A DNA stretch of 64,000 bases from the NCBI GenBank assembly GCA_013396755.1, contig VWZF01001843.1, forward strand, positions 868,001 through 932,000. Direction: 5' to 3'. Numbering within the stretch: position 1 is the stretch's first letter; each line of letters begins with the position of its first letter. A program made the translations under genes and the position numbers. This document shows, piece by piece, positions 39,655-51,639 of the stretch. The notes beneath the pieces were generated by a model. The model did not search any database. It was not told the DNA's origin and saw nothing but the letters and a program-made list of their open reading frames with translations. Source of the DNA: Sclerurus mexicanus. Its lineage: Eukaryota > Chordata > Aves > Passeriformes > Furnariidae.

Positions 39655-39755
39655 CAGGTATCACAGAACCCTTGGGTTGGAAGGCACCTTAAAGACCACC
39701 CCATTCCCACCCCTCTGCCATGAGCAGGGACACCTTCCACCAGAGCAGGTGGCTC
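39655..39755 (-). mobile_element. CR1 LINE fragment, 3' end, antisense
   Basis: Read on the plus strand, 'tcacagaacccttgggttgg' followed by an 'aaggcaccttaaagaccacc' run, then 'ctgccatgagcagggacacc' and 'ttccaccagagcaggt', is the reverse complement of the CR1 3' terminus typical of bird genomes. The 3' end of the element is at about 39658. Only about 100 bp survive, and it carries several changes from the usual pattern. This is the clearest signature that the window is avian. Confidence 0.85.
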
Positions 39756-42700
39756 TTTACTGTAATATTATTTCAGATACAGTAGACAAAGAGATCCAGA
39801 ATTCTAGTGAACTATTTGGGGAAACCAAAACTTTTCAGCTCCTTTTTCTGTCCATGTTGCAGAGTGATGTGTGCACGGTGTTGCTGCTTTCTATAAACCA
39901 AACTGGCCCTTCAGTTTTCCTCATACGTGTCATTAGTTATATACATAAATAGGTATATACAAACACGAGAGCTGCAAATATAAGGAAACACAGGTTACTC
40001 TGGATTTGTGGCCTGTCTCCCTAATTTGCACATTAGCCTTGGGTACCTACCCAGCACATCCCCTAGATGTCACCCAGGATCTTATTTTAACCTTGCCTAC
40101 CAACATCCCTTGACAGAAGGGAGCTTTCACCTACCTTTCTGTATAGGAACATGCTGAGGAAAATGTAACAAGGTATGACAAGAAAAAGGCTCCTGGCTGG
40201 ATGCTGTTCCTCGTGCTAACAGCTCCTGACCTTTCCTCAAAGCTCTGCACTGACTGCTTCTTTACAACACTAATGTTTCACTGTGTTTCAATATTGGAAC
40301 TGGAATAACAGTTTTAAATATGCTGAGGATGAAGGGAAAGTCAGAATGTTTAGGTTTCAGTTCAGGCTTTGCCTCAGTTTCCCAAATGTCCTTTGGGTTT
40401 CTGCACTTTTCAAGACCTTCCTGGTAAAGCAAGATCTGTCTGACACTCTGTATTAAATGCACTCAGCACTCCTGATTGTTATGGACTGACTCCCAAAATT
40501 CTGTAAGTTCCACTAAAAAATTAATACACCTACTTTTAGAAATGCAAATACAATATTAGTGGCATCCCATGTGGCAGCAATGCAGGTGTAAGACAGGCTG
40601 GAAGAAAAAGCTTTAGTTTCCACTGAAAATTGATCAGCTGAACACTAAAATCACCCAAGCACTACCACCTTGTCCAGCACTCTGTGCTGCTGCTCAGCCT
40701 TGTCAAAATTAAAACCTTGTCTTCATTCATCTGAACTATCTCATTGATGTCTCACACACAAAAAGCTAAAAGCGTGATTGATTTTTTCCCAAGCAAGATT
40801 AGAACTCACACTCATTCATTCCTGCTGTATTATTCCAGTTCTTGTTTGTAAGAAAAATACATTATCTTCCATTTTTCCAATTATAAAGTACATAAGTAGT
40901 TCTTCATGACAACAATAAGAGCAGGAGAAAATAATTTTCAAAGTTTCCTGCAAATTGCACAGTAAAGTTATATTTGATCATCTTGCAGCAGCACTTTTTC
41001 TTCAGAAGAGACTAGCAAGATATACAGACAAAAAAGTGTGCAGCACATCAATAAAGACAAATTATTCCAAGTGCTAATCAGGGGAAGCAAAGATAGAGTC
41101 CGTCAGCAGGAATTAGATAAACCCATCTTTCAGCAGTTTAGTTGGTTTTACTTCAGAGTGAGACAGAGGAAAGACATTAAAGATTACTGACAACCTGTGT
41201 ATTTGTCCTCCTTTTTTCTACTTCAAACAGACTGACTCCTGTATTTATGTTTTCCTAAGTCAAGCTACAGATCTAATGAGCTGCTCTATTTTTTTTCTTT
41301 TTGTGAGAATGTTCTTTGAATGGCCTTTGTTTTTTAAAAGATGGGTGTTTTTTAGTTTTCATTGTTGAAAGTTGTGACAATTACACTGTGTAGACACATA
41401 CAGCTGGATTCAGAGCAAAGTTACTTTGAATATTCTTTGTATCCTGAATTCCTTCCTTCATTACATACTGAAACTGCTGTGGGAAGATAACCACAGTTGG
41501 ATGTGAATTCCAATTTGAGCCCAAACATAAAGCATGTTTCCAAGAATGCATAATTAAGCAGCATTTGTTAGAGTCAATTTGAGTGCATAAATTACTCAAC
41601 ACAGGTTAATTTTGGTTGGATTAAAAGCACCACCTGTTCACTTCTATAAAAAAGCGCCATAATTTGTGTTTCAGCGAAGTATTTCATTCTCACACACTTG
41701 GGTTCATCCTTTCAGGACGTAGCTGGTTTATGAATACCCTCCAGTACTGAGAGAGTCAACATATGCCCCATTTATTTGCTCTTCAGGTGCCTGGTAGCAA
41801 AGCACTACAATTCCAAAGATGTTTGGAAACAGGCAGGGAAAGCAACACAGATCCGAGCACTCAGTCACAGTGTGTGTAAAGGCTTCGGTGGCTGGGACAC
41901 AGATTGCTGCTCATCCCAAAGTTCAGAGCAACAGTGAGTCACTGCTTTAGGTGGCAGCTTTGGACATGCAGGACTCAATCCCTGCTCCTTATCCCAGTCC
42001 TTCCAGCATCCTGCTCCTCTCACAGGCTGCTGTGGGAAACACTCCTTTCAACTTCTCACGTGGAGTTGTTTCCAAATGACAAGCTTAAAAATGCTTTTAC
42101 AGCTGTGAGGTTGAAAAAGAGGTTCAATAGACTGCAGTGAGCCATGAGAAGTCACTGTAAATGTTTCAGTGCAAATCTCCTCCCACCCAATCTTTCTTCT
42201 TTGGTGGTGGGATGAAACCTTGACTTGCTTGGTGTCTGATGAGGAGACATGAAAATTTACAGCTCCAGAGGAAAACCAGAAGATTAGGAGTCACCTAAAA
42301 ATCCACATGGATCCACAGGGCATGGATCCTGTGGTGCTTCAAACCCATTGAATTCTTAAGCAGAAATTCACAGCCCTACCCTAAAAAATAGACATGTCAA
42401 CCCCTACTCTAACATTTCATCTTTAGTTAGTGCAGAGTGTCTCTTCTGTGCAGTCCTGGGAGCCTGAAAGAGGCTGTTACATCAAGGTATGGGGTTAAAA
42501 GTTTATAAGGTAACAGTTGTTGAAATACACTCTTCAAGGAATATATTCATAAGATACAGTTTGGGGAAAAAAAAAGAAAAAATGCCAGTGAAAGAATTTA
42601 TCCAAGAAGTTCTCCTTTTAAAAGTATTCTAGGGACACTGTCAGCTCTCAGAACAAGAGAAAGTGAGTTGTAGACACTACAAAAGCATTCCTGTTAGCAG

Positions 42701-43455
42701 GAAGATGTTCAAAGCAGAGCTACATTTAAAGGCTTTCAGTGTAGGGGGCACTGTGGGAATTCGGTGAAAGCCGGGATCAGAAACACCCTCTCTCCTCTTC
42801 CAGCTGTCAAATTTAAAACCCCAAGTGTTCAATTTCATCAGTAGAGATGTTTTCATGGGTTCCTTTTTCAACAAGCCCAGCACAATAAAAGCAAGGCTGC
42901 AACACATGAACACAGTGACAAGGCAGCAACAAGATTAAAATGTAGCTCAGAAAAGGGAAATAGTGATTTCCAATTCCCTGCAGAACACCGAGAGCACAAG
43001 AGCTGGTGCATGTGGAGGAACCCTTGGAGTAGCTGGCAGGGCACCCCCCATCTTCCTCCTGCTGCTGTTTATTCCTCTCTCTTTATAACAAAGTCTAATT
43101 CTTCATCTTGAGAAGGGAAGTGCAAGGACAGTAAAAGCTTTATGAAGTGTGACAGGAGAAGCAACAGGGACCCAAATGCAATGAGAGCTGAATTTTGAAT
43201 AAATCTAAGTCGTTCAGTTTTCCTGTGCAGGAGTTTGGGCCCTCGTGCCTAAATATATTACTGCAGGTAGCTTTATTACCATAAGCTTTAACTTATTATT
43301 GCAGCTCTGGGACCTCAGTCTAAATTCAATAAACTGATATGTAAAGTACTGGTCCCTCAAATCCCAGAAGTCTTGCCAGAATTACATATCCTTACTCACA
43401 AAACCTCTGTTATCCCATGGAATTCACTGCTAGTCATGAACTTCTAGCAACTCAC
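39756..43455. other. Gene-free AT-rich stretch
   Basis: No gene recognised. A minus-strand GAAAG|GTAGGT donor near 40131 has only a 19-nt exon before the nearest acceptor and was not called. A short inverted repeat (CCACAGG at 42313-42319, CCTGTGG at 42328-42334) is probably chance. Confidence 0.5.
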
Positions 43456-43638
43456 TCAGCTGAACAAAGAGTACAGACCTTTCTTACGGTGTGTGGTAGA
43501 GGCTGCAGCAAACACTAAAGCTTTGTGACTCTTGGTGATCTCATCCTGTAGCTGTTCATGCAAAAAATTGTTTTTCTCTTTCACTTCCCTCAGATCCAGA
43601 CCTTTTGATTTTGGTTTGATGTGCAGATTCAAAAACAT
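43456..43638 (-). pseudogene. Coiled-coil-like open frame; exon or retro-pseudogene candidate
   Basis: A 60-codon minus-strand frame has markedly protein-like composition in its middle: alternating charged and leucine residues (VKEKNNFLHEQLQDEITKSH), suggesting an amphipathic helix. Inside it a T-rich stretch ending in AACAG can act as an acceptor at about 43560, and an ACC|GTAAGA donor lies at 43489-43494, so the helix C-terminal half could be an exon of about 65 nt. The family is not recognised. It may be an exon of an unidentified gene, a decayed retrocopy fragment or a chance frame; no poly-A tail or flanking duplication was seen. Confidence 0.2.
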
Positions 43639-46600
43639 AACTGTGAAATCAGCCTGGTTTCACCTGACTTACAGTCAAACCAGTCAGTTTTATCCACTTC
43701 CCATAATACTTAAAAGCCTGTTCAGGCCCCTCAGCCTTTTCTTCGTGACCTTCATGCAAATTTACAACTTGTTACTGGACTGAAGGCAAAATTCTGTGGT
43801 GTAGGAGCCCCCCAGAGCTCCAGTTACCCCAAGTCTAATTTACCTAATCAGCACTACAGCTACAAGCTCCAGCATTTGTAAAGCATTTACCACCTTAGTT
43901 AAAAACATCACAGTATGTTTGTTAAGAATATTTTTCTTTCTATATGGTACCAGGAGAATATTTTAGCATTTTTCTTTTGATGTCAAGTGCTATCTACCAA
44001 ACAAATCCACACTTTTTTAAATTCGACAGAATGCGAAGTAGGTGGAGATACTGCATTTGTACGTTTGTGATTCTTATTTAAGCAGCTGCTTATATAAATC
44101 CTCAGGTATGTATGATTAATTATTTGCTTTCTAATCCCTGTTCAAAAGAATGCCTCTGCTTTTATGTTTAAATCAGGTTTTAGCATCCTTTTAAAGCATT
44201 TGACAAACTAAAAATGCAGACACCTGTACATTCAAAAGAGTTCTTGTAACACTATTGATAATCATCTGTTCCTTAGCACACCTCTGCCAGAGCTGTGACA
44301 AGCTGTCATACGGGATCTGTTTGCTGGGACTTGCTGGGAGTAAGTCTATTTTCCTCTAACATTTACAATTTTGAATTTCACAGAGGAGAATGGCATTTCA
44401 AACACATATAGGTAATGGATATTAGGGGGGAAAAAATCTATGGGGATATACTACAAGTTTAATCATTACGTTTATGGAGTCACCTAACCAGCCAGCCTAC
44501 AGAAGATGCACCTGGAGTCAAAAAACCCAAACTTGGCCAAAGCAAATCTCCTTACAGGGACAAGTCTACTTAGATGAACAGTCAAGACCTTCCCCAAAGT
44601 ACAGATGTTTGTTAGCTGTTCCCCTCTCCTTCCAATGGAAAAACTATTAACTTCCAAACATTGCACATCCAGACTTCCAACCCCTGCAAACCATCCTGCT
44701 GATTTCTCTGTTACCTGCCTGAGTTTGTTCAAGTTCTTGTGCATTTCTAATCACTGTAATCCAAAACCTTCAGCTACTCCAGCCTTAGAACTGCTCGTGG
44801 AAAAGCCAGCAAGCCTGACCTGGTGCAGGCTGCCCTGAGCAGGGAACTTTGTTGGAGTGAAGGCCCTAGCTATGGTTTGGATTTGTGCATGAAGAGACAC
44901 ATATGTAAAACACTCTTGCAGCCACAATGGTCCAAACCACAGGAGCTCAGAGAGCTGAAGGGAATCCCAGAAAGAATTATATCAAGGAATTTAAGTATTC
45001 CCTGAAACCATTTATTTTAGGGGAGTTATCTTTGGCCTCAAAAAAAAAAAAAACAGCTCTCGAATTAAATTATTTTCAAAAGTCTTCATGTTCAAGCTCT
45101 GAGACTGACTATAAATGAATAAATAAGGGCCCCAAGAGCCTGTTCCTTTGAAAGGGTAGCTCCCTTGTCTTGTACTTGGACGAGACAATCCAACAACCCC
45201 AGAAGTGTAAAAAAGGAATTGATAAGGACCTACAACCACCTCATATCCCAAGACAGAGTCAACTATGTCAAAATTGGAACACTACCTGAAACATTGTTTA
45301 TGCCAACACTTCTTATCTTCTCCACAAACGAGGACCTTTCCATTGGATTTGGTCATGATGTTTTCTTTAGTACTTAATTATTCCACATCTTATTGTGCTT
45401 CATTGTCTGAAATGAACTTAATCCTTGTCGACCCATTCAGTCTCTTCCTGGCACATGGAATACAAAGGCTTGTTACTCGAGCTCACTGCCAGCTGTAACT
45501 CCACTATTTTCCATTCCACTACAGAACACGCTGATTTTCCTGCTGAGTCACCTCAAATTCAATTTCTCATTGGGAACTCAACTGAATTACTCGCCCATGA
45601 ACTAACAATGCTCAATGCTAATACAGACATTGAATTATATCACATTTCAGTGACTAGACAGTGTAATTGCAGCTGACAAGGTCTGCTTTATTTTTTTCTT
45701 CTTTTCTAATTTTGACTTGGTGATCTCACCTTTAAAATCCAATATTCCATGGCAAAAGCATCCCCTAATAATTTTTTTAGGATTTGGGATGTATCCCATC
45801 AGACAAACAGTGCTGTAGGTTGAATATGGCTCACACATCTCCAGGGTGGGCTGAAGACAGGACAGTGTTAATTGTTCCTCCTTTGCTCACTATGACCTGT
45901 TATTCTGAAACTACATTTCAGTGCATGGAACATTCTTTGGTCAGCACAGTCACCTGCTGGCAAGTAAAGTGAGCAAACAGCTGCAATCCTTGTAAGAGCA
46001 GACAGAATTATCCTGCTGCTTCCTCTGCTTCCCCCCAGAATAAGCATTTTGTCTACCACAGCCTCTTTGTTTAATCTTGACTGCTTCAACTCATGTAAGA
46101 AAAATCAAAATCTACATAAAATTAAAGATCCAATGCAAATTACAGAGTAACTTCCAAATGCCACCTAGTTAAGCTGAGATAATTATCCACAATTCTGGAT
46201 ATTCATAATATCTAACCAAACCTGATTAGCTATGAAAATTAAGCTGTACTTCATTAGAATAGCATTTCTGGTGACATGGAAATAACACAAAATTGTTGTC
46301 TGCTCCAAAACTTTTATCATAAAAATGAAGGCAATTATTACCCAGAAATTTCAGAACACCGAGATACCCAGTTTTGCCATTTGATTCTGGTTTTATGTCA
46401 TCACAATGTCCTACTTGGAGCAAATTCTCTGTTTACTTTTGCAAGAGAAACTGAAGGCTTTATAAGTGTACATAGATTTGAGAACAGTTGGACCTTGGCA
46501 ATTATGTCAAAAGCAGGTGGAAGAGACACTTTGCACTTCTTTGAAAATCCCAACCAAACACTTTGTAACAGCATTTGCTGTGTCACCAAAATTCAAACAT

Positions 46601-48687
46601 TTCTGCAGAGTAGCCGAGTTTCAAGCTGCACAAACCCTACCTGGTTTCCTGGCAGCCAGCCCAGTAACAGTTCCACTCCAACAGCCTACAAAGTGTGGGC
46701 TCTGGAGTTCTTGCAAAGAACTTAATGTTTCATTTGTCCCAGGAATCAACCCAAATTTCAGACTACTGAAATCTGAGACAGAGGTACTGTACACATGATT
46801 AGCCAAAGTGAATTAATCAAACATGAATTTCCAGGAACAATTAGGAAGTAGGTACATTCCCACGCATTTCTAACTGTATTTCCTTATATAATATAAGCAC
46901 TTCTAAATAGCAGAACAAACTTGCCCACAACATCCTGAAGTTATTCTTCCATATAGATTGCAAATGCAGAGAATAACTACTGAAAGAAACATTAACTTTT
47001 TCATGTTAGCATTATTGTGGGTTTTAGCATATTGAGCCTCTGAATGAGTTAGTGCCTGAAATGCTGTATCTGTTGCATTCTTAAATTAACATGTTACTAT
47101 AAATGGCTAAACTGCTATTTTTAATGACATTTAGCAATAGATGTCAAGACATGTTACTGCTGACTTTGGGACTTCTTTTTTTACACTGTTTTCTGGCTTT
47201 CTTTTTCTCGTGGCATAAAGTCACTTTTCCTGTTTTTACTTCTTGATATTAAAGGCTAATTTACTAATCTGAGGGGAAATTTCAACCTATTTTTATTGGG
47301 TTTTCATTTTTAACGGGGGATCTGCAATTTTAATACTTTGAGTACATTATCCCATTCCTATCCCTGGTTACATGAGGTTTATTTCCACTGATACAATTCT
47401 CCAGATAAAGTTAAATCGAGGTTGAAAGCTGAGTTACAGCAAGGAGACTCCAGGAGCCATTCAAGCTACATTATAAACTGCATCCTTTAAGGGGCTGCTG
47501 TTGGTTCCAGAAGCCAACCTGAACACTGTGTGCACGGGGAGCTGCCACTAATGGGCTCATGTGGCAACCAACCATCCCTGCTCCCACCCTGCTGCAAGAG
47601 TGTTGGCAGAGGCTCCCAGAGGATCCTGGAGATCTCCACAAAACTGATAAAATAATGAACAAACACACGAGCAAAATGCTGTTAATGCCACGGGCCAAAA
47701 TGGATGAGCAGCTCTCAGAATGTCAGCTAAAAATCTCCCAGGTCTTGAGCCACGAGGTGGAAAAGTAACTTTCCTTCCAGATCCGTGTTCTTGTGGTCTC
47801 TCTGCGTTCAAGCATCACAGGGTTGTGAATTATTACGAACGCTGGCACTTGAGGACTGACTAAGCTAGTGGGAACGATGTACTTCTCCAGATGATTACCA
47901 ACCATTCATCTGGCTAATGTGGGGCCAAATCTGGCCTGACTGCCTGGCTCCAGGGAATATAATTAACTCTGCAGTCAGGTTGCATTTGCCAAGTAGGATG
48001 GGCCCCGGGAGGTGAAGGCACATGAGCAAGAGCTAATGCTGCCACCCAGAGCACAAAAACGGGCTTGCCAGGGAACTCAGGACAGGCTTTTTTCCCATCA
48101 AAAGTGCACATCGAGCACCCCTTTATGGCAATCAGTATAAAAAAATAGAAGTATACATATTTTCTTTTTTTTTTTTTCAATTTCCCAACATCTTTGACCA
48201 GTTTAAAATCGATTCCTTCCATTCTCGCACTGAAACATCCCCAGCAGTAAGGGGTGACCTTAGGAAACCGTGTTTGGAAACAGCTAAGTACATGTAAGTG
48301 TTATTGATTGCACAAGTAATAGCGCCAAAAGTGATTACACAGCGTGGCACTTACAAAAATAATTACACTTCAGAAAATCAAAATTAATTTGTACACTTCT
48401 GCTACACTTTTGAAGCTGTTGACATTTCATTGTAGTGCTCCTAATGAAATGAAAATTATTAATAATTGTTTCTACTTCAGTGTGACAAATGTCATTTAGG
48501 TTAGGATGTGAATTTGTCAGTCCCTCATCAGATCACTAAGTTGACTTTTGGCTCATGTTAGTACTTGAAAGGGGAGTTATTTGTATTTATCAGGTGTCAG
48601 TCTACACAGGCCAACCTTATTATGATCAATATGTTTGCTGGTTCCTAACTGTGAAGCATCTTGTGTACTGTAGTTGTTTTTTCTTAG
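43639..48687. other. Gene-free stretch upstream of the candidate last exon
   Basis: I looked here for plus-strand exons that would feed the exon at 48688 in the required phase and found none that is convincing. A 63-nt segment near 44276-44336 has an acceptor (cttccttag-like) and a GGGA|GTAAGT donor, but its required frame has a stop. A poly-A run is at about 45041-45053 and a poly-T run at about 48163-48177. Positions 48300-48540 are AT-rich with TAATT and ATTA words and look like a conserved non-coding element by eye. Confidence 0.45.
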
Positions 48688-48862
48688 AAATCACTTTGAA
48701 AAGATGCAAAAGCAATGGGAAATTAAGCTGCCTGAACAAAAGATCAAAAATTTTCTTCTCCCAACCACATTACCAGTTAAATTGTATAAAATAGAGAAAT
48801 TAACACCAGGGCCACTGCCTGAAGTACCATTTCCTATTTATTCTCCTACTGAGCAAATTTAG
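48688..48862 (+). CDS. Candidate last coding exon of an unidentified gene
   Basis: A pyrimidine-rich acceptor (gtagttgttttttcttag) ends at 48687. The exon begins in phase 2 (its first base completes a codon) and stays open for 58 codons to a TAG at 48862. The peptide looks like real protein: a basic, hydrophilic start (HFEKMQKQWEIKL), a KNFLLPTTLP segment, LYKIEKL, then a proline-rich tail (TPGPLPEVPFPIYSPTEQI). There is no membrane segment or known motif. Two AATAAA signals follow at 49016 and 49047, giving a compact 3' untranslated region of about 180-210 nt. The tail recalls disordered ends of ciliary or testis proteins, but I cannot name a family. Upstream exons were not found in the window, so a decayed pseudogene exon is possible. 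Confidence 0.42.
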
Positions 48863-49015
48863 TCTTATTTTACCATGTAGTGAATCACAGTGTTCAGGTA
48901 TGGAAAATAATCAAATGAACAGCAAAAGCTATGCAAAGCAAAAGTTAAATCATATTATGCCTAAGTGTTTGTCTCAGACAACGTAACACCCCTATAAAGT
49001 TATATAATTGGTACA

Positions 49016-49052
49016 AATAAAATAATTCAGCTGCCCAAATACTTTCAATAAA
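49016..49052 (+). terminator. Paired polyadenylation signals
   Basis: AATAAA occurs at 49016-49021 and again at 49047-49052, with a T/G-containing stretch (gatgttcttagtgtacc) after the second. They lie 154 and 185 nt past the stop of the candidate last exon, a normal distance for vertebrate mRNA 3' ends. AATAAA is frequent in AT-rich DNA, so the pair is supportive rather than decisive. Confidence 0.35.
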
Positions 49053-51179
49053 AATACTAGATGTTCTTAGTGTACCTTAAAAGTGTTAAATAATTAAGAT
49101 TCACACAAACAATATCTGAAGACCCTCACCATTCCAATTTTATGGTCAGGTGAAGCAACAACCAGATGATTTGTCTGGGCAATTCCAGCAAACCAAGAGC
49201 AAACAGAGTTTTGGAAGACCTGTCTCCAGGCTGCTCAGGGACTTCTCATCTCCTGCCCTCAACTTGGACAGGATTCTTTGCCTCAGGACACCCCAACAAG
49301 ATTCAAGTTACTTTCCAATAGCTGATCTAAAACTGCAGAAAATGAAACATCCGGGTTTTGATGATTTTTAAAAAGCCATGCTAAGAATATAGAAGGTTCA
49401 TTACTTGTCAAGCCCATTACATTTTTTTTACCACTCCTGTGAATCTATGGATGTATAAAACTAGAGAGTTCCTGTCCAAAGACTGACACAATAGTTTTGT
49501 CTAAGAGCAGCACTTTCAGTCACACAAAAACAATTATATTGGGCTAAGATAACCGGCCTGGATATGCAGTGGTTCCCTCAGAAAGATGTATTCTCAAGAA
49601 CCAGTTTTGCAAAATCAAAGCCTCATGCGATGATGGCTGCATTAATATTTAAAAAGTTTTCTCATTTATTCAGAGCTTGTTCCACTGGCTCTGACTGATG
49701 ATAAAATCCTGGTTGTAGGGACCACACAGAATTCAGGATCTGCTGGAGGTCTGTTCTCCCTGCACTTGGGGAAAAGGGTGCTCCTGCTTTTCCAGTTGTT
49801 CCCATAAATCCCAATGGCATATTGACAGGTTGGAAAGAACAGCTTGCAGAAAGCCACCCGTTCAGCAAACACATCTTCGTTTACAGAACCCCAACAAAAC
49901 TAACCCAAAAAAGTAACAGCATATGTGTTTTTAGCAACTTTCTCCTACATCCAGGTAGGGTTTTAACTCTTTTGTTAACACCTCAGACACACTGTCCACA
50001 CTATACACTGGGAGATGATTTTTAGTATACTTTGTTTGCAATTAGAGACTGCAATGAAGGGGCTGTTTAAGTAGCCTGCTTGCCCAGAAATAACAGTGAC
50101 AAAAGCAGTTTAAAGTGGCCAAACTGCAGTAACAAACAGGCAGGCAGTGTGGCACAGCCAGCTCTCCTTGGATTGTGACCATGCCCTGGTCCTCACCCAC
50201 ACTGATAACCAGCTCTTTCACCTGCAGCAGAAAAGCACAAACCTCCCCAAACAAAACTCTTCCCTTAGCTCTCCCTTTACATTCTCATCAGCAACTTCCC
50301 ACTTTTTACCTAACCAATATGTTAAGCAGAAAAACTAAATAGACACAAAAATTACACCTTTATTTTCATCTTGCGCTTTCCTCCTTTATCCCCTCCACCT
50401 GTAAATCCCCAGTCAGTGTTATCACACTCATGATATTTAGATTGGTGCTGTTTCTTTCTCCTACAGTCCCAGTTCTCAAGCTCTTAAGATAGAGAATTCC
50501 AACTTCAATTTAAAAATTCTTATATTGCTAGCTCTCAGGTTCTGGAGAATGGGATGAAAGTAGAACTCAAGTGTACTCTAAAAGCTCTATAGGAAAGGCA
50601 AAGAAAAGGCTTATTCTGAACAGAACAAAAACAAGAGTACATTCTTAATGTATTTTCAGAATTACTTACTAGAGATTTTTTTAATTGCTAGGATTTATGA
50701 AGTAATTACAAATAAATGCTCTATTCTGACCCTAAACAGGTATTTCATATAAACCTCACAAACCTCGTGTGGTGTAAAACAAGCCAGGTGTTCCCCAGGG
50801 GCACTGTCAGAACAGCAGAGGGTCGACACTAAATACTCAATAAAATCACCTCCGTGTGCCACTTCCCATAACACCGATACAGAAAGGGGACAAAGGGCAG
50901 GTTGAGCTCTGGTGACACGACCCACCTGGCCACACACAGTGTCACTCCCACTCCGTGTCCCCACACAAAACCACCCTGGACTTCACCTCTGCCCTTGGGG
51001 TGACCTGACCCCCCACATCCCTCAGGGCAGCAAACACCCCTCAAGAGAGAACCTGCCAGGAAAAACCCTCGCACGCATTTCCCACCCCAGGAGAAGAACA
51101 CCCACAGTACCCACCATCCGCCCTAGAAACGTTCTTTAACAGCACAACCCTCCTGAAGTGCTTTAACACAGCAAAAGCC
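49053..51179. other. Intergenic stretch between candidate gene end and promoter island
   Basis: AT-rich to about 50850, then increasingly GC-rich toward the island. No exon recognised. Open frames near 50829-51139 on both strands arise from the rising GC content. Confidence 0.45.
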
Positions 51180-51291
51180 AGAACATCCCCAGAATTTTCG
51201 CACAGTCAGCGCTCGCTCAGCAGAACACCGACCAAAATTACCTGTGGCCAGCAGGCTCTGCCTCCCCTGAGGGGAACCCACCTACGCTTAC

Positions 51292-51311
51292 CTCTATTTC
51301 CTGGGCAGGAA
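51292..51311 (-). other. Candidate first exon, minus strand
   Basis: If the TATAAAT at 51341-51335 is used, transcription would start about 30 bp downstream, near 51308-51311, and the first exon would end at the AATAGAG|GTAAGC donor (exon edge 51292). That makes a very short untranslated exon. A start further upstream in the island would lengthen it. No ATG lies between the presumed start and the donor. The 66-nt exon at 36531-36596 could be the next one. Confidence 0.3.
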
Positions 51312-51414
51312 TCGCTCCGGCTTCTCCCTCCACGATTTATAGCTGCGGGAGCACGGGAAACAGGACCAAACAGGTGGGAATGGAAGCCCTGAGGGGGCAC
51401 AGGCTGCGTTCCCT

Positions 51415-51506
51415 CAGGTGTGGCCCCAGGTGTGGCCCCAGGTGTGGCCCCAGGTGTGGCCCCAGGTGTGGCCCCAGGTGTGGCCCCAGGTGTGGCCCCA
51501 GGTGTG
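51415..51506. repeat. 12-bp minisatellite with eight E-boxes
   Basis: The unit CAGGTGTGGCCC is repeated head to tail without interruption: CAGGTG starts at 51415 and then every 12 bp to 51499, eight times. The copies are nearly identical; only the last diverges (tgccg). CAGGTG is the E-box preferred by ZEB, SNAI and E-protein factors, so the array would place eight identical sites on nearly the same helix face. It lies between the two arms of the putative divergent promoter. High identity implies recent expansion and probable length polymorphism. Confidence 0.95.
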
Positions 51507-51639
51507 CCGAGCGCCGGCTGGTTCTAGGCTGGGGAGAGGTGTTGTAACTGGGAGCAGCTGCTGCTGATTATCCCATCACCTCCCCGCCCTGAGGGGCTCT
51601 TAAAGCCCAGAGGGCGCCCCGGGGGCTCCTCTGGGCTGG

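Noticed and set aside
40131..40150. Minus-strand donor GAAAG|GTAGGT with a 19-nt exon
   Set aside because: The exon is too short and not a multiple of three, with no other support.
42313..42334. Short hairpin CCACAGG/CCTGTGG
   Set aside because: A 7-bp stem is expected by chance many times in 64 kb.
44276..44336. 63-nt plus-strand exon-like segment with GGGA|GTAAGT donor
   Set aside because: The frame that would join to the exon at 48688 contains a TGA, and the other frames show no similarity to known proteins.
44714..44753. 40-nt minus-strand segment ending at GGCAG|GTAACA
   Set aside because: The acceptor is a poor pyrimidine tract; likely a chance pair.
45041..45053. Poly-A run as the tail of a retrocopied gene
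   Set aside because: No recognisable parent-like coding sequence upstream and no target-site duplication seen.
46276..46725. 149-codon plus-strand open frame before the candidate last exon
   Set aside because: Considered as an upstream exon, but no donor in the needed phase and residue pattern looks random.
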